A stretch of DNA of 64,000 bases, from assembly GCF_000247695.1 (NCBI RefSeq), contig NW_004624805.1, forward strand, positions 6,605,905-6,669,904, in the 5' to 3' direction. Shown here in pieces: positions 45,516 through 57,339 of this stretch; position 1 is the first letter of the stretch, and the number at the start of each line of letters is the position of its first letter. This stretch comes from Heterocephalus glaber (Eukaryota > Chordata > Mammalia > Rodentia > Bathyergidae). The position numbers were made by a program, and so were the translations under genes. The notes beneath the pieces are model-generated. The model worked only from the letters and a program-made list of their open reading frames with translations. It ran no database searches and was not told where the DNA came from.

Positions 45516-47667
45516 ATCGTGTGCCAGGAATGGTTTTAAGTACTGTATTTGGCACATGTTTTATCTCAAGCATTCTTTATTTTATTTTATTTCTGGGCTT
45601 TAGAGTCCTTTGGGAATCATGTGGCACCTCTAAACTTGGTCTCAGATTATGGGCTCTAAATGCATAAAATAGAATATATGAGATACAAGAAAAACAAAAT
45701 ATACTGAGACAGCAGCAAAACATTAAAAAGTGATTTTTAAAAGGTACTTCTTTTTAGCACATCAAAAGATAAGATCTAGTGACAGATTTAATAACATAAG
45801 TTTAAAAAACAAATGATCCTAGATGTAATTAATTTTTCACATTCAGTGGGAAATGCGAACTTCCCATTCAAGTTCACAAGCATCTAGAACCCTAACTGCC
45901 GGTATGTTGGCCTCAGGGTTAATCAAAACCTCACTTTCACCTGAGAATGCTGTTATTATTATTGTCTGCATTTTTTATAAAAAAAGAAACTGAGGCACAT
46001 GGAGGTTAATTACCTTGCCCAAAAGCAACAAGTGACAGAGCTGATATCCTAACCAATGATATCCTAACATCTGGCTTCAAAGCTCTTAACTGCTTTATGG
46101 TGTACAGCTAAGCACAGAACTTGCCTCTAACAGTGAGGTCCATGACATCACCTAGTAGTTGAAAGAAGGACTGTGATAAGTACTAGAGGCATTAGTAGGA
46201 GCAGAAATCTAGGGAATGGGGAGTGGTTTCTATTAATATGAAAGCATTAAAGGGAAAACTCTGGACCGTAGTGACGAAGTTACTGCACGGGACACAGCAA
46301 AGCCCAACCCCAAGTCACTGCTTTCTGTAAATGATTACTGTTCTGGAACTTAGCACCAAACACTGATGGTGGATGTGATAATGTGGAGAAATGTTCCCGA
46401 GTCTGTGAAAATCTCCTATTTTTATTTCTGTAATCCTATATTAATTACTGGGATTTTTCTGCCTGACTATTAGGCACTGTCACCAAAGACCTTTAGGACA
46501 TAAATTAGCATGATAGAATAAAAAAGACCACTGTTGACCTTGCAGAGCAGGGCTGCTCAAAATGAATGCAGCCTCTGTTTCTCCTCACTGCCATTTGCTC
46601 ATGAGAGCAGTCAGAGGTGCTGGTGTGGTGTAGATCCATCTGGCACCCTATAAATATTAATTGAATTGAAAGGTGTTGATAAGAGTAAAGAAATGCTTCT
46701 CCAAGTAGTGAGAATCAACGCTTTGGGCTCAATGTTTAAAAAAAAAAAAAAAAAAAACCTAACAAAGGAGTCCAGATCATTAGAAGGCCTTTCCTGGCTG
46801 TGCCAGATGATGGCCATCATGAAAGCAAGTTCTGCCTGAGACTAATGAGGACTGGTTCGATGATTTATCCTTTCCCCAAAGGCAGCCTTGTGAATGCATT
46901 TTTTAAAATTGCCCATCCACAGCATAGTTTTACCGTGATAAGGCACTCAGCTCCTTAACATTCACCTGGCCCACTGGTCCCAGGAGCAGAGCAGAAAAAG
47001 TGGCAGGAGGCAGCATGCCACATAGTCAGGAAAAATGACAACAGGTTTACCGAAGTGTTGGGGAGCCCCAGGCTTGGTGTGCTGAGCTGACATTCTGTTA
47101 GACGCCACAGGGGAGAAAAAGCTGCAATATTTAGATGCAAGAGAGAGCTGAAGAGCTAGTGCTGCTAAGCTCAGGACGCGGCTATGAGGATCAGCAGAAT
47201 TAACTACCAGAGAAGGATATGGTGAGGGCAGAGATACATGGAAATGGCATGAATTCCTTCCCAGGTCATCAGCCTTTGCTTGGGAAAGAGCCGTGTGACC
47301 AGCTGCCCTGAGAAGTGCCAACGTGAGCCTTCGCAGGGAAACCAGATGGCTCTAAGCCGGGAGTAAAAATAGCTCACCATGCAACATACCCCAGACTGGG
47401 TGGTCTTAAGGCTCTCAAGTTTTTATTTCAACTTGCCAAGGAAGTAAAAAAAATGTTTTAACTAAACTGTGGGAAGCTACTTTGCAAAAAAAGATTAAAA
47501 GTGCATATATTCCACCTTCTACTTGGCCGATTTCAAATCTACTTCATTATTATCAGCAAAAGAATGAAAAACACTTGCAGCTGGAAAAAAATTTGTTTTT
47601 CTTTTTCTGTTTGACCATTACAAGAAAAACTGGGAGAACAGCATAGTCTTCAAAAGAATGTCTTTGG
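45516..47667. other. Non-coding stretch with one MIR
   Basis: AT-rich, no gene recognised. An 18-20 A run sits at about 46738-46757. The 119-codon minus frame at 46962-47321 has no recognisable domain. Confidence 0.4.
45945..46100 (+). mobile_element. MIR SINE
   Basis: 'aaaaaaagaaactgaggcacatggaggttaattaccttgccc', then 'caagtgacagagctgatatcc', is the second half of MIR with good agreement. Confidence 0.8.
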
Positions 47668-47745
47668 GTTGGGTGTAGCTCAGTTGTAGGGTGCTTTCCT
47701 AGCTTGCACAGGGTGCCCAGTTCTATGGCCAGCATGACAAAAAAA
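47665..47745 (+). mobile_element. Diverged ID-like SINE
   Basis: GGGTTGGGTGTAGCTCAGTTG start and A box; the B box is degraded (CCAGTTCTATGGCC); a short A tail follows. Confidence 0.7.
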
Positions 47746-47827
47746 CGAACAAAACCAACTTCTTCCATTTATGGAGTAGTAGAAACAGTTGAATGATAGG
47801 AGAAATGAAAACCTGCAAATTTGTTTT

Positions 47828-48030
47828 TTTAATTTTATTAGTACATGTCTGCAGTACATACTGATTACATTCATGATGGGGAGTTGGTACATGAACAGTA
47901 CGTAACACATCTTAATTCCTTTTTCTTTCCCTTTCTCTTCCTTCCCTCTCCAGTCCCTTCATAAAGACCTAAATTTACAGACTTATCTGAGTCCTGATTT
48001 ATTCTTTTCATTACTTATTTTACAGAAGTT
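47828..48030 (-). mobile_element. LINE-1 3' UTR fragment, reverse
   Basis: 'aattttattagtacatgtctgcagtacata…gttggtacatgaacagtacgtaacac' followed by a pyrimidine-rich stretch is the reverse of the same L1 3' UTR seen at 21950-22126. Confidence 0.7.
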
Positions 48031-48795
48031 GTTTCATCTACCTCCCATTGTTCCTGTGAAGCTTCTATTTTTACCCTTCGGAATGAATCATGGTCAGGCC
48101 ATTTAGGGACATGTTTAGAGCATGAATTTTCAAGTCAAGAACCAAGTGAAATTTTGATTCCCAAACCCAAGCCTTGAAGCAGAGCACACTGGCAGCCACT
48201 GTGCTCTGACAATCTGTCTGTGTGTGTGCTGACCGTACTCCACAGGACAGAGGTGACTGGAAGAGTTCCATGGGCAAAAATAGGTTGGATAATAACTCCG
48301 TACAAGATAAGAGGAAACAAGTGGCATTTAACATGGGGTTTCCCCCAGCCCCCGGCCTGGTGAACAAGAAAATGCTTTTGTATCTTTCAGTTGTTAAAAC
48401 TGATGCAAGTCTCTAGCTACATCCAATCAGCAAAGATGTTTTTGTCTTCATCTACACTGTTGTGCTGTCCTGGGAACCATGAATGCTTTTCTTATTTGCC
48501 TTAAACTTTTAGTGCTTCATGAATATTATAGAATCTTATTGCCTCACTAACAAAAATCTCAGCTCTGCTGGATTTAATTTTGAATTTTTTAAAGACAAAA
48601 TAAAATCTAATCAGAACTTTTACTCACTTGCAAAGGTTCTGTGTTCAAATTAACATTTGAAAAAATATAGAATAATTATTCTTTAATATCTAAAACTACC
48701 CTTTATAGTTTTTAAGTTTGACTCCCTTGAAACTGAGTATTTACCCCAGTAGTCTCTCTTTTTTGGTAGTGTCAAGTTTTAAATGTGGAAAGGAC

Positions 48796-48880
48796 AGGAT
48801 GGAGAGATAGCTCAATGGGAGAGCACTTGCCTAGCATGTCCAAGTATGAGCCCTAGGACCAGAAAAATAAATTTTAAAAA
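48796..48880 (+). mobile_element. Diverged ID-like SINE
   Basis: 'ggacaggatggagagatagctcaatgggagagcacttgcctagcatgtcc' is the older GAGCACTTGCC-type ID, with a weak B box and A-rich tail. Confidence 0.7.
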
Positions 48881-49213
48881 ATAAACATGGCAAGGATGAG
48901 ACATTGTAAGCACTACCAGGGAAAAAAACCTAGTACAAGTTAAGTTGATAAACCCTAATTGAACTTCAAGAATAAAATTTGGTAGCATTCATAGTCCCTT
49001 CCCTCATCCCCACCACCCTGGGTGTCAGGAATTTGCTCACAGGTAAACAAAAAGAAAAATGAATATATGTCTTTAGATTTCTTAACTAGCAAGCACTTCT
49101 TAATAAGTTAGCAACCAACTTTTCTTTAACTAGCAAGCACTTTTATTTTAACTAGCAATCAACTTTTTTGATTAAAAGCTGATTTCTGGTGCCAGGCACC
49201 AGGTAAATCCACC
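48881..49213. other. Non-coding stretch before the RPL26 pseudogene
   Basis: AT-rich, with a duplicated phrase 'aactagcaagcactt' (about 49084-49098 and 49128-49143). 'ccaggtaaatccacc' just before 49214 may be copied leader sequence of the RPL26 mRNA. Confidence 0.35.
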
Positions 49214-49632
49214 ATGAAGTTCAACCTCTTTGTGACCTCACACTGCAGCAAAGCCCACAAAAGCCTATTCCATGCCTCCTCACACATGTGCAGGAAGACC
49301 CCACATCCTCACTGTCCCAGGAGCTGTAGAAGGACAAGATTTGCTTGAAGCCCATCTGTGGGACTACAAGGTCCAGGTGGCCGGAGGACACTCAGAGGTC
49401 ACCAAGCCGGCAAGGTGGGTCACATGTACAGAAAGAAATGCACCAACCACAGCACATAAATACAATGTAAAGCCATGGCACAGGTGTCTACACAGGCTTC
49501 CTGAGCAAAGAGGTGATCACCAGGGGAAAATTGGACAGAAAGCAAGTAAAGTTCTTGAATGTAAAGCCAACACTCCACAGCTGGAAAGAGAAAGGCAAGC
49601 ATGAAGAACTTCCTAAGAAATGCAGGCGTGAA
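49214..49632 (+). pseudogene. RPL26: RPL26 processed pseudogene
   Basis: Intronless sequence matches cytosolic large-subunit ribosomal protein eL26 (145 residues) from its start, MKFN.FVTS, through SSH..RK, VQV..GH, KVG..YRKKC and VITR.KLD.K near 49510-49545 to the lysine-rich end KEKGK. A 1-bp deletion near 49300 breaks the frame. A TAG at 49327-49329 replaces a Gln codon in the ancestral frame, and other shifts follow. It encodes no ribosomal protein. A longer frame at 49272-49604 is out of phase and meaningless. The source could also be the paralogue RPL26L1. Confidence 0.85.
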
Positions 49633-49859
49633 CATGACCAGCTGTGCAGCCACATATCACTGTAGAGTTCTACTTTCAAGATATCTCTGGACATCCCATT
49701 GCCACCTGGTTTGTTATTTGTATGTGCCTCTAAAAATCTGGGTTTGCAATTTTGATTTATAATTCACAAATAAAAATCAAAAATGTTTCCTAATTGCAAT
49801 AACAAAAATGTTGATTTCCATTTAAAATAAACAAACTCTTAAATCTGATCTTTGTTTTT

Positions 49860-50025
49860 GTTTTAAACTAAGATTTACGTACTTTTGTCCTATATTGGAA
49901 AGAGTATATATTAAAATTACAAGTATAATGACACAAATTTCCTTCTAATACTTTGTGGTTATATTTGCAGCATTTACATTTTCTATACATATGAACTATA
50001 TTTTGGTGTAAAGAATAAAGTATAA
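49860..50025 (-). mobile_element. Older LINE-1 fragment, left of nested insertion
   Basis: 'tctatacatatgaactatattttggtgtaaag' continues, across the younger L1 insertion, into 'aatccagttttgtttaatgactatttgccc' at 53980. Joined, they follow the reverse strand of an old L1M-type LINE. Confidence 0.55.
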
Positions 50026-50039
50026 GAAAGTTCCGTGTG

Positions 50040-50123
50040 GGCTAGGGATTTAGCTCAGTGGTTCTGGTGCCTGCCTTGCAAGCGCAAGGTCCCGAGTTCA
50101 GTCCCCAGTACCAAAAAAAAAAA
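50040..50123 (+). mobile_element. ID-type SINE in the L1 (1st)
   Basis: 'gggctagggatttagctcagtgg', B box GAGTTCAGTCCCC, GTACC and an A tail. AAAGTTCCGTGTG duplicates at 50027-50039 and 50124-50136. Confidence 0.92.
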
Positions 50124-52479
50124 AAAGTTCCGTGTGCTACTGAGAAGAATGTGTATTCTGTGGTAGTAGGGTAGAACAGTCTGTAGATATTTATTGAGTC
50201 CATTTGTTCAAAGGTGTGGTTCAGCTCTGATACTTCTTTGTTGATATTTTGTGTAGTTGATCTGTCTCTTTGTGAAAACAGGGTATTCAAGTCCCCCACT
50301 ATGATTGTGTTGGTGTTTATTTGATCTTTTATGTCCAGTTGTATTTGTTTAATGAAGTTAGATGCTCCAGTACTTGGTGCATATATACATTTACAGTGTT
50401 ATCTCTCCTGTTGGAGTGTTCCCTTAACTAGTATGTAGTGACCTTCTTTGCCTCTTCTGACCAGTTTTAGCTTGAAGTTTACTTTGTCTTGGAGTAAAAT
50501 TGTTACTCCTGCTTGCTTTCAGGATCCTGGTGCCTGAAATATTGATTTCTGTCATTTCATTTTTAGTCTATGATTATCTTTGTGGATTAGAAAAGTTTGT
50601 TGAACGCAAGAGACTGTTGGATTCTGTTTTTTGATCTGGTCTGCCAATCTGTGTCTTTCATTGGATAGTCAAGGCCAGTCACTTTGAAAGTATTACTGAC
50701 AGGTATTCTTTTTCTATTGATGACTTCTTTGTTTTTCTTTCTTTCTTTTTCTTTTTCTGTTTTGTTTTGTTTTGTTTATTGCCTTGCTTGACAAATTCAT
50801 TCCATCTGACCTTTTGCTTTGCTGGCTTCATTGTTTCTGTCTAGGATATTTTTGAGTATGTATTTTCTGGAGAGCTGGTTTGATGTTCATGTATTTCTTA
50901 AATTCTTTTTCATGGAATATCAATATTTATCTATTTTGAAAGGAACTTTTGCTTGAAATGTTAATCTATGTTGGAAGTCTCTTTTAGGGGTTGAAATACT
51001 TCATTCCAGGCTATCCTAGCCTTTAAAGTTTGTGTTGAGAAATCTGCTGTAATCTTAATGAGTTTGCCTTCATATGTGATTTTTTGCTTTTCACTGACAC
51101 ATTTTAAGATCCTAGTTTCTTGTTGTAATTTTGATGAAGATGTGTTGTGGAGAGTTTCTTTCTTCATTGTAGTTGATTGTGTTCTGCAAGCCTTGCTTAC
51201 CTTTCTGTTGAAATCTTTCCTATACTTGGAATTTTTTCTCTTCTGATTTCTGTAAGCAATTTTTTTAATTCTATGTACACTGTCTTATAGCTTCTCTCTT
51301 ACTCCAGTTAGTCTTAGGATGGTCTTTTTAGTGTTGTCTAGTAACTGTTGAATAAATTTTTCTTGTTCTCTTATCATTTTTATAGCTTCTCTGAATAATT
51401 CATCATAATTTGTCATTTTGTCCTCAGCACATGGAACTTTCTCCAAAATAGACCACATACAAAGCCTGCTTAAATAAATAAAAACAAGCAAAGCTACCCC
51501 ATGTCTACTCTCAGGCCATTGTGCATTGAAACTAGAAATTAATCACAGAAGAAACCACAGAAAATTTACAAACACCTGGAAACTCAATGACACACTCCTG
51601 AACACCCAGTGGGTCACAGAAAGAATCAAGGAAGAAATTAAACAATTTCTACAATCAAATGACAGCCATACAACACACCAGAACCTGTGGGACGTAATGA
51701 AAGTAGCTCTAAGAGGGAAGCCTATTGCAAACAATGCTCACATTAGAAAAATAGTGTGAGCTCAAATAACCTAATGATGAACCTCACAATACTTGAAAAA
51801 CAACAATCCAAAGCCAAATCAAATTTAAGAAGGGAAAAAATGATTAGAGCAAAAGTTAATGAAATTGAGTCCAAAAAAACAATACAAGGAATCAACAAAT
51901 CAAAGAGCCACTGAAAGACCTCTACAAGAAAAGATAAAGTACTCTGGAAAAGGAGCTTGAAAAGAACATCAGAAAAATGGAAAGATATCCCCTGTTCCTG
52001 GATAGGCAGAACCACTATTGTCAAAATGTCCGTACTTCCAAAACTGATACACAGATTTAATGTAATTCCAATCTTAAAAACCTACATCATTCCTCACAGA
52101 AATAATCCAAAAAAATTCATATGTAACCAGAAGCATCCCAAAATAGCAAAAAAATTCCCAGGCAATAACAGCAAAGCAGAAGGCATCACCATACCTGGCA
52201 TCAAATTATACTACAAAGCTACCATGATAAAAATGACATGGTATCGGCACAAAAGCAGACATGTGGATCAATGGAACAGAGTAAAGGATTCAGAAGCCAC
52301 CCTAGACACATTCAACTATTTGATCTTTGACAAAGGGACCAAAAACATATGTTGGAGGAAATATAGCCTCTTTAACAAATGGCGCTGCGAAAAATGGCCA
52401 TCAATATGCAGAAGATTGAAGTTGGATCCATATCTCTCACCATGTACTAAACTAAAATCAAAATGGATCAAAGATCTAA

Positions 52480-52564
52480 TTTTTTTTTTTGGTACCAGTG
52501 ATCAAACTCAGGTCCTTGTGCTTGCAAGGCAGGCAGAGGAACCAATGAGCTAAATCCCAGGCCA
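52480..52564 (-). mobile_element. ID-type SINE in the L1 (2nd)
   Basis: T run, GGTACCAGTGATCAAACTCA and A-box complement. AAAGATCTAA duplicates at 52470-52479 and 52565-52574. It interrupts ORF2 just after a WIKDL motif. Confidence 0.93.
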
Positions 52565-52857
52565 AAAGATCTAAATATTAAAAGGGAAAAACTTAACCTA
52601 CTGGAAGATAAAATAGGGAAAACTCTTAAAGTCATAGTTGTAGTCCAGGACTTGCTGAACAGAGCTCCAATTGCACAAGAAATAACAGCAAGAATCAAAA
52701 ATGGGATTACATCAAATTTAAAAGTTTCTGCACAGCAAAGGAATCAACAAACAGAATGAAGAGACAACCTACAGAATGGGAAAAAATTGCCAACTATTCC
52801 TCAGACAGAGGACTAATATGTAGAATATAAAGAACCCCTCAAAAATTAGATCACAAA

Positions 52858-52940
52858 GGGGCCAAGGATTTAGCTCAGTGGTTCCGCAGCCTGCCTTGCA
52901 AGCAGAAGGACCCGAGTTCGAGCCCCCGTACCAAAAAAAA
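52858..52940 (+). mobile_element. ID-type SINE in the L1 (3rd)
   Basis: 'ggggccaaggatttagctcagtggttccgcagcctgcc', B box GAGTTCGAGCCCC and an A run. AAAATTAGATCACA and AAAATTAGACCACA lie on either side. Confidence 0.92.
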
Positions 52941-53190
52941 AAAAAAAAAAAATTAGACCACATAAAATAAAAGACCCAATCAAGAAATGGGCAACAGAAA
53001 TGAATATACACTTCTCAAAGAAATACAAATGGTCAATAAATATATGAAAAAAATGTTCAACATCTCTAGTCATTAGAGAAATGCAAATTAAAAGAACACT
53101 AAGATTTCATCTTACACCAGAATGGTAATTGTCAAGAAATGAAATGATAATAAATGCTGGTATGGCTGTAGTGAAAAAGGAACTATTCTA

Positions 53191-53262
53191 GGGCCGGGGA
53201 TTTAGCTCAGTGGTTTCGCCGCCTGCTGCGCAAGCGCAAGGACCCAAGTTCAATCCCCGGTA
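53191..53262 (+). mobile_element. ID-type SINE in the L1 (4th)
   Basis: 'gggccggggatttagctcagtggtttcgccgcctg', B box AGTTCAATCCCC, GGTACC end. AAAAAGGAACTATTCTA before and AAAAAGGAACCATTCTA after form the target duplication. Confidence 0.93.
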
Positions 53263-53979
53263 CCAAAAAAAAGGAACCATTCTATATTGTGGATAGGAAT
53301 GTAAACTGCTACAACCACTATGGAAATCATTATGAAGCTTTCTCAAAAAAACTAAAAATAGAAATTCCATTTGACCCAGCTATTTCCCTTCTAAGTATCT
53401 TCCCATATTACAGCAATACATGTACGTTGATGTTTATAATATCACATTTCATAATAGCCGAAACTTGGAAGCAGCTTATGTCTCCATCAACAAACAAATG
53501 GACAAAGAAAATATGGTATCTATACATATTAGAAGAAAATCAGATGCAAGCCTAAATACCATTTGATTTCTCTCATTTGAATAATCCAAAGTATAAATAA
53601 AGAGCAAAATAAAAGATTGATAAGAGGAAATAGGGAGATAGAAGTTTTGCAAATAGGAAGGGGATCAAGAGACAAAGAGGGGGGAGTGAGGAGCAGAAGG
53701 GGATCAGAAGGATTTAAGACGTGTCATGCGTATGTACCAACTACCCATAATGACTCTAATCATTATATGTGGCAAATATAAACTAAAAAATAATAATAAT
53801 GAAAATAGAGAAAGGGAATCTAGAACAGAAGGATGGAGGCAGGTGGAAAAATGAAAGGGAATAAAAAGAATCATGATATATTAAGTACATGTACCTACTT
53901 CTTAAGACAAATATAAATAGTATGTACTACAAACACATACCAATACAATAAAAAATCATAAGAAAAGAATAAAGTATAA

Positions 53980-54500
53980 ATCCAGTTTTGTTTAATGACT
54001 ATTTGCCCAGGTACTCTGATTTGAAATACTTCTACTATACACTAAATTTTTATACATATTGGCTCACTATGCTATTCCATTACTATGTCTATTTCTTTTT
54101 ATTGTCCCACTGTTTAAACTATTATAGCTTTTATGTTGCCACATTGTATTAACCATTGTAGTGTATCGTAATGTATTTTATATTTATTATTCTACATATT
54201 AAAACACATTATAAAGGTACTATCTTTCTCTATTCCTTTTCAAAATAGTTCTGGCTACTCTTTTAATTTCATAGTGGTCTGTAGATTACCATGCCCACTC
54301 GCCTTGCCTGCATCCTGCCCTCCAATTGATGGAGATATGTTTTGATTTATTGATCAATTGCTTTCCCTAAAGCAAAAAGATCAACGTTCTTTGAATATTA
54401 CCTTATTGACTTGTAAAGATTTTCTGTTTTTGATTTATTGTGACTGAGTGAATGCTGTTTTTCTTACTTGATGTTTTCGTTTTTTATTTTAAGAGTATTC
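53980..54500 (-). mobile_element. Older LINE-1 fragment, right of nested insertion
   Basis: Reverse-strand L1M-type wording: 'tactctgatttgaaatacttctactatacactaaatttttat', 'ttctttttattgtcccactgtttaaactattatagcttttat', 'tattccttttcaaaatagttctggctactc'. Confidence 0.65.
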
Positions 54501-55690
54501 ATTTTTATATTACCTCAAAAACTGACTAATTCTTTAAATATTAATAACAGCTTTTCAGTTGAGAAACTTGATAGGTAAGGCAAAATTGAGCCCCACCGGT
54601 AATAGACATTATCAAAATTTAGAATCTGAAATAAGGTTTCAGCTGTCACTGAGGATATGCACATCTCTACAAATCTAACTATTTTTATTAGCTTTATGGG
54701 TTTTAATTTTGTTCAATAGGAGTAATATAAACATTATGACTTAGAGTCTGCTTCCAGTTCACTGGTTAAAATGCTCTGTTTATGAGCACTGGTCTCCCTC
54801 TCTCTTTAATCATGAGTTTTCATCTTTGCATAGAGAAGAGCGATCTTCCCACTTCCTCCCTGCTTTCAGGTAATGAGGAGGATGAGAGAGCAACCAAGGT
54901 GCTGGGAATGGCTTCCCCACAGGTACCAGGCCGCGTCTCTGCACGCACCTGCCATACCGACAGACACGTTTCTTAGGGAGTTTCAGTATGGTAACAGTGA
55001 AGTACAGTAGCTTTACCACACTTTCCTTTTTATAACACTTTTAATTATAGCAACAGTTTCAAAAATGATTTAAAGGCACGAAAGGGTCCAAAAGCCAAGC
55101 AGAAACTGCAAGAACATGTCGCATGTTTGAGTTTTCCTCTGAGGACACTCTCTAGGCACCCGCCCCTCCCCGGGTGAGGCAGATGGAAGTCAGAAGGAAA
55201 GTGTCAGTCTTACTGGATTAGGGTCTGGTCAAGGGATGAAAGATGGAGCTACTGAAGTCGCTGAATATTGAGGGCAATAATTTCCGCAGAGATGAAACCC
55301 TAAAAGCTGAACATAAGTTTCCTTCAAATCTTCTGCTGACTTTTCCAGGGTACATACATTGGGCAGATTCCAAGGAGCTTAGAAGAAATCGATAGCTAGA
55401 AAGCTAAAAAGGCTGAGCAAAGAGAGATTCCTGCTCTTGTGCACCAAAGAGCAAACAAAATTTGGAGTTTTGAAACCTGTAACTTAGAGGCACGGGGTAA
55501 ATACCCCAGAGTTTTGTTTGAGGTTCTGAAAGGGCCTGTTGTATTAGTAAAGACTGTCCCAATACTGAGGAGTTCACTCTAGGAGTAAGGACAAGACCAA
55601 AATAAACATTCCCTAGATACGTATAAAACCAACCTTCCACAAGTTAAAGTTAATCAGCCATAATTTAACTGCCAGCTAGAACAAAACTCA
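54501..55690. other. Non-coding stretch, nothing recognised
   Basis: Short frames only. A near-consensus donor-like 'ctttcaggtaatgag' at about 54865 lacks a matching open frame, so I did not call an exon. Confidence 0.4.
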
Positions 55691-56270
55691 ACAGTCTTCA
55701 AGGAGCAAAAGATATTCCAAAGAGTCTAAAATGTATCATCCAGAATGTGCGGTATAATAATTTTTAAATTGCTATAAATCTGAAGAAACAGGCCAATGCA
55801 ACTCATAGTTCAGAGAAAAATAGTCAATAGAAATATGTTAAGTTGACCAAGATGTTAGAATTAGCAGATACAAACATGAAGACAGCTGGGCTGGGGATTT
55901 AGCTCAGTGGTTGCAGTGCCTGTCTTGCAAGCACAAGGTCCCAAGTTCAATCCCCAGTACCAAAAAAAACCAAACAAACAAACATGAAAACAGCTATTAT
56001 AAATGTATTTAAGAGATTCAAGGGAAAGATGGCAATAATAGACACACAGCTGGGAGAATCTCAGCAGAAAAGTGGAAATCACATCAAAAGAAAATCAGAT
56101 GGAAATTCTAAAGCTGACATGTATAATATCTGAAAATTTTAAAATTCCTGGATGGACTTAACAGTAGATTAAAGATAGAGAAAAAAATTATCTGTGAATT
56201 TGGACACAAACCAATAAAAAGTATACAATCTGGAAAAAACAAAAATAAAAAAGAGAGAAAATATCTGAAG
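55691..56270 (+). mobile_element. Old LINE-1 5'/ORF1-region fragment
   Basis: 'agctattataaatgtatttaagagattcaagggaaagatgg', 'ggagaatctcagcagaaaagtgg' and 'cagatggaaattctaaagctgacatgtata' follow the L1M-type region leading into ORF1. Diverged and interrupted by an ID SINE. Confidence 0.65.
55888..55978 (+). mobile_element. ID-type SINE
   Basis: 'gggctggggatttagctcagtgg', B box AGTTCAATCCCC, GTACC and an AAAC-type tail. CAAACATGAAGACAGCT (55871-55887) and CAAACATGAAAACAGCT (55979-55995) flank it. Confidence 0.93.
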
Positions 56271-56984
56271 AACGAAAAGGAGGAAAAAGCAAAGAGAATG
56301 GGGTGCAGAACTGCGACAGCCAAGAGGCAGCAAGCTGGATGTTGACTCCATTCAAATGCAGGATTTGGTCAGTGAAGTGATGTTTCTAGATTTCACAGTT
56401 GGCATGCTACTTCTCATGGCTCCAATCAGCTCTCAGAAAAGCATGGAAAAGACCTTGCTTCCACATGAACAACGTCATTTAGGCTGTCTCACCACTGCCT
56501 TCCAAGCCCATCGAAGACAGGTTCATCTTTCTTGGTCCAATTAAAATTTCATAAATGAGGGGAAAGTGCCTTGGGAGCACATATCATTTTTTCCAGAGGT
56601 TTTATCAATGAAACTATCCTCTACTTCTCTAATAAAGGAGGGGATTATAAAAATTTGATGAGTAAATCATGGCACAGCCTGAAGATCATGAGACATTGGA
56701 AGAACTATTGAGAAAGTGGTTCATATTACTGACCACTGATTCAAGCTGGCTGAGAGAAAAGCCCACCCAGAAAAATGATTAATGAACTGAAGAAAAAAAA
56801 CAAATGTTTAGAAAGTGGTAACTTCAAAAAGGTCAAAGAAAAGATGTAGTCAGAATAAAGAAGTACCAACAACAACAAAAAAAAACTGGAAGGGAAAATG
56901 CTTTGCTTAAAGAATACAGGATTTGAGAGGCAGTCTACTTACAAAGAGTAGGAAACTTATGCAGACACAGTAGGGGAGCACTAT
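56271..56984. other. Non-coding stretch, nothing recognised
   Basis: No frame longer than about 62 codons, and no repeat family recognised. Confidence 0.4.
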
Positions 56985-57328
56985 GCTAGTCAGTTTCCTG
57001 TCATTGTAACAAAAATCCCTGAAATAATCAATTTACAAGGCAAGAAGGTTAAGTTTGGCTCATGGTTTCAGTGGCTTCAGTCCATGGTCACTTGGCCCTG
57101 TTGCTTTGGGCCAGTGACAGTTCAGTGCATCATGGAAAGAGCACATGGAAAATCAGCTGCTCACCTCATGGTGGCCAAGAAACAACAGGTACAGAGAGAG
57201 AAGAGGCAGTTATCCCAATCTCTAAATTTCTCCCATTTGGCCACATCTCCTAAAGGTTCCATCACCTCCCAATAGCGCCCCAGGCTTCCAATCATAACAC
57301 ATGTCTTTGGGAGATACTTCCAAACCAT
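56985..57328 (-). mobile_element. MaLR-type LTR, reverse orientation
   Basis: Reverse-strand MaLR wording: 'gtcagtttcctgtcattgtaacaaaaatccctgaaataat…aggttaagtttggctcatggtttcag', 'cacctcatggtggcc', and 'catcacctcccaatagcgccccaggc…gggagatacttccaaaccatag'. Close to full length. Confidence 0.75.
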
Positions 57329-57339
57329 AGCAAGTACGT

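Larger units (their letters stand above)
50026..53963 (+). mobile_element. LINE-1 with inverted 5' part and internal deletion
   Basis: A perfect 16-bp duplication AAAGAATAAAGTATAA (50010-50025 and 53964-53979) brackets the unit. From 50026 to about 51420 the minus strand carries ORF1-like sequence and then the ORF2 endonuclease, ending near residue 200 (MGDLNTL at about 50299; YTFFS near 50150). From about 51421 to the end the plus strand resumes ORF2 at nearly the same residue (HGTFSKIDHI), runs to about 51910, then jumps to residues near 850 (about 51915) and on to the C-terminus and 3' UTR. The reverse-transcriptase core is therefore missing. The inversion is the twin-priming structure. 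Four ID SINEs are inserted. It is inactive. Confidence 0.88.

Noticed and set aside
49272..49604. 110-codon ORF over the RPL26 copy
   Set aside because: It is out of phase with the ribosomal protein frame over most of its length; the parental frame is broken by a deletion and a TAG.
54860..54880. Possible exon ending at a donor-like CTTTCAG|GTAATGAG
   Set aside because: No open frame or acceptor at a plausible distance; single donor-like matches occur often by chance.
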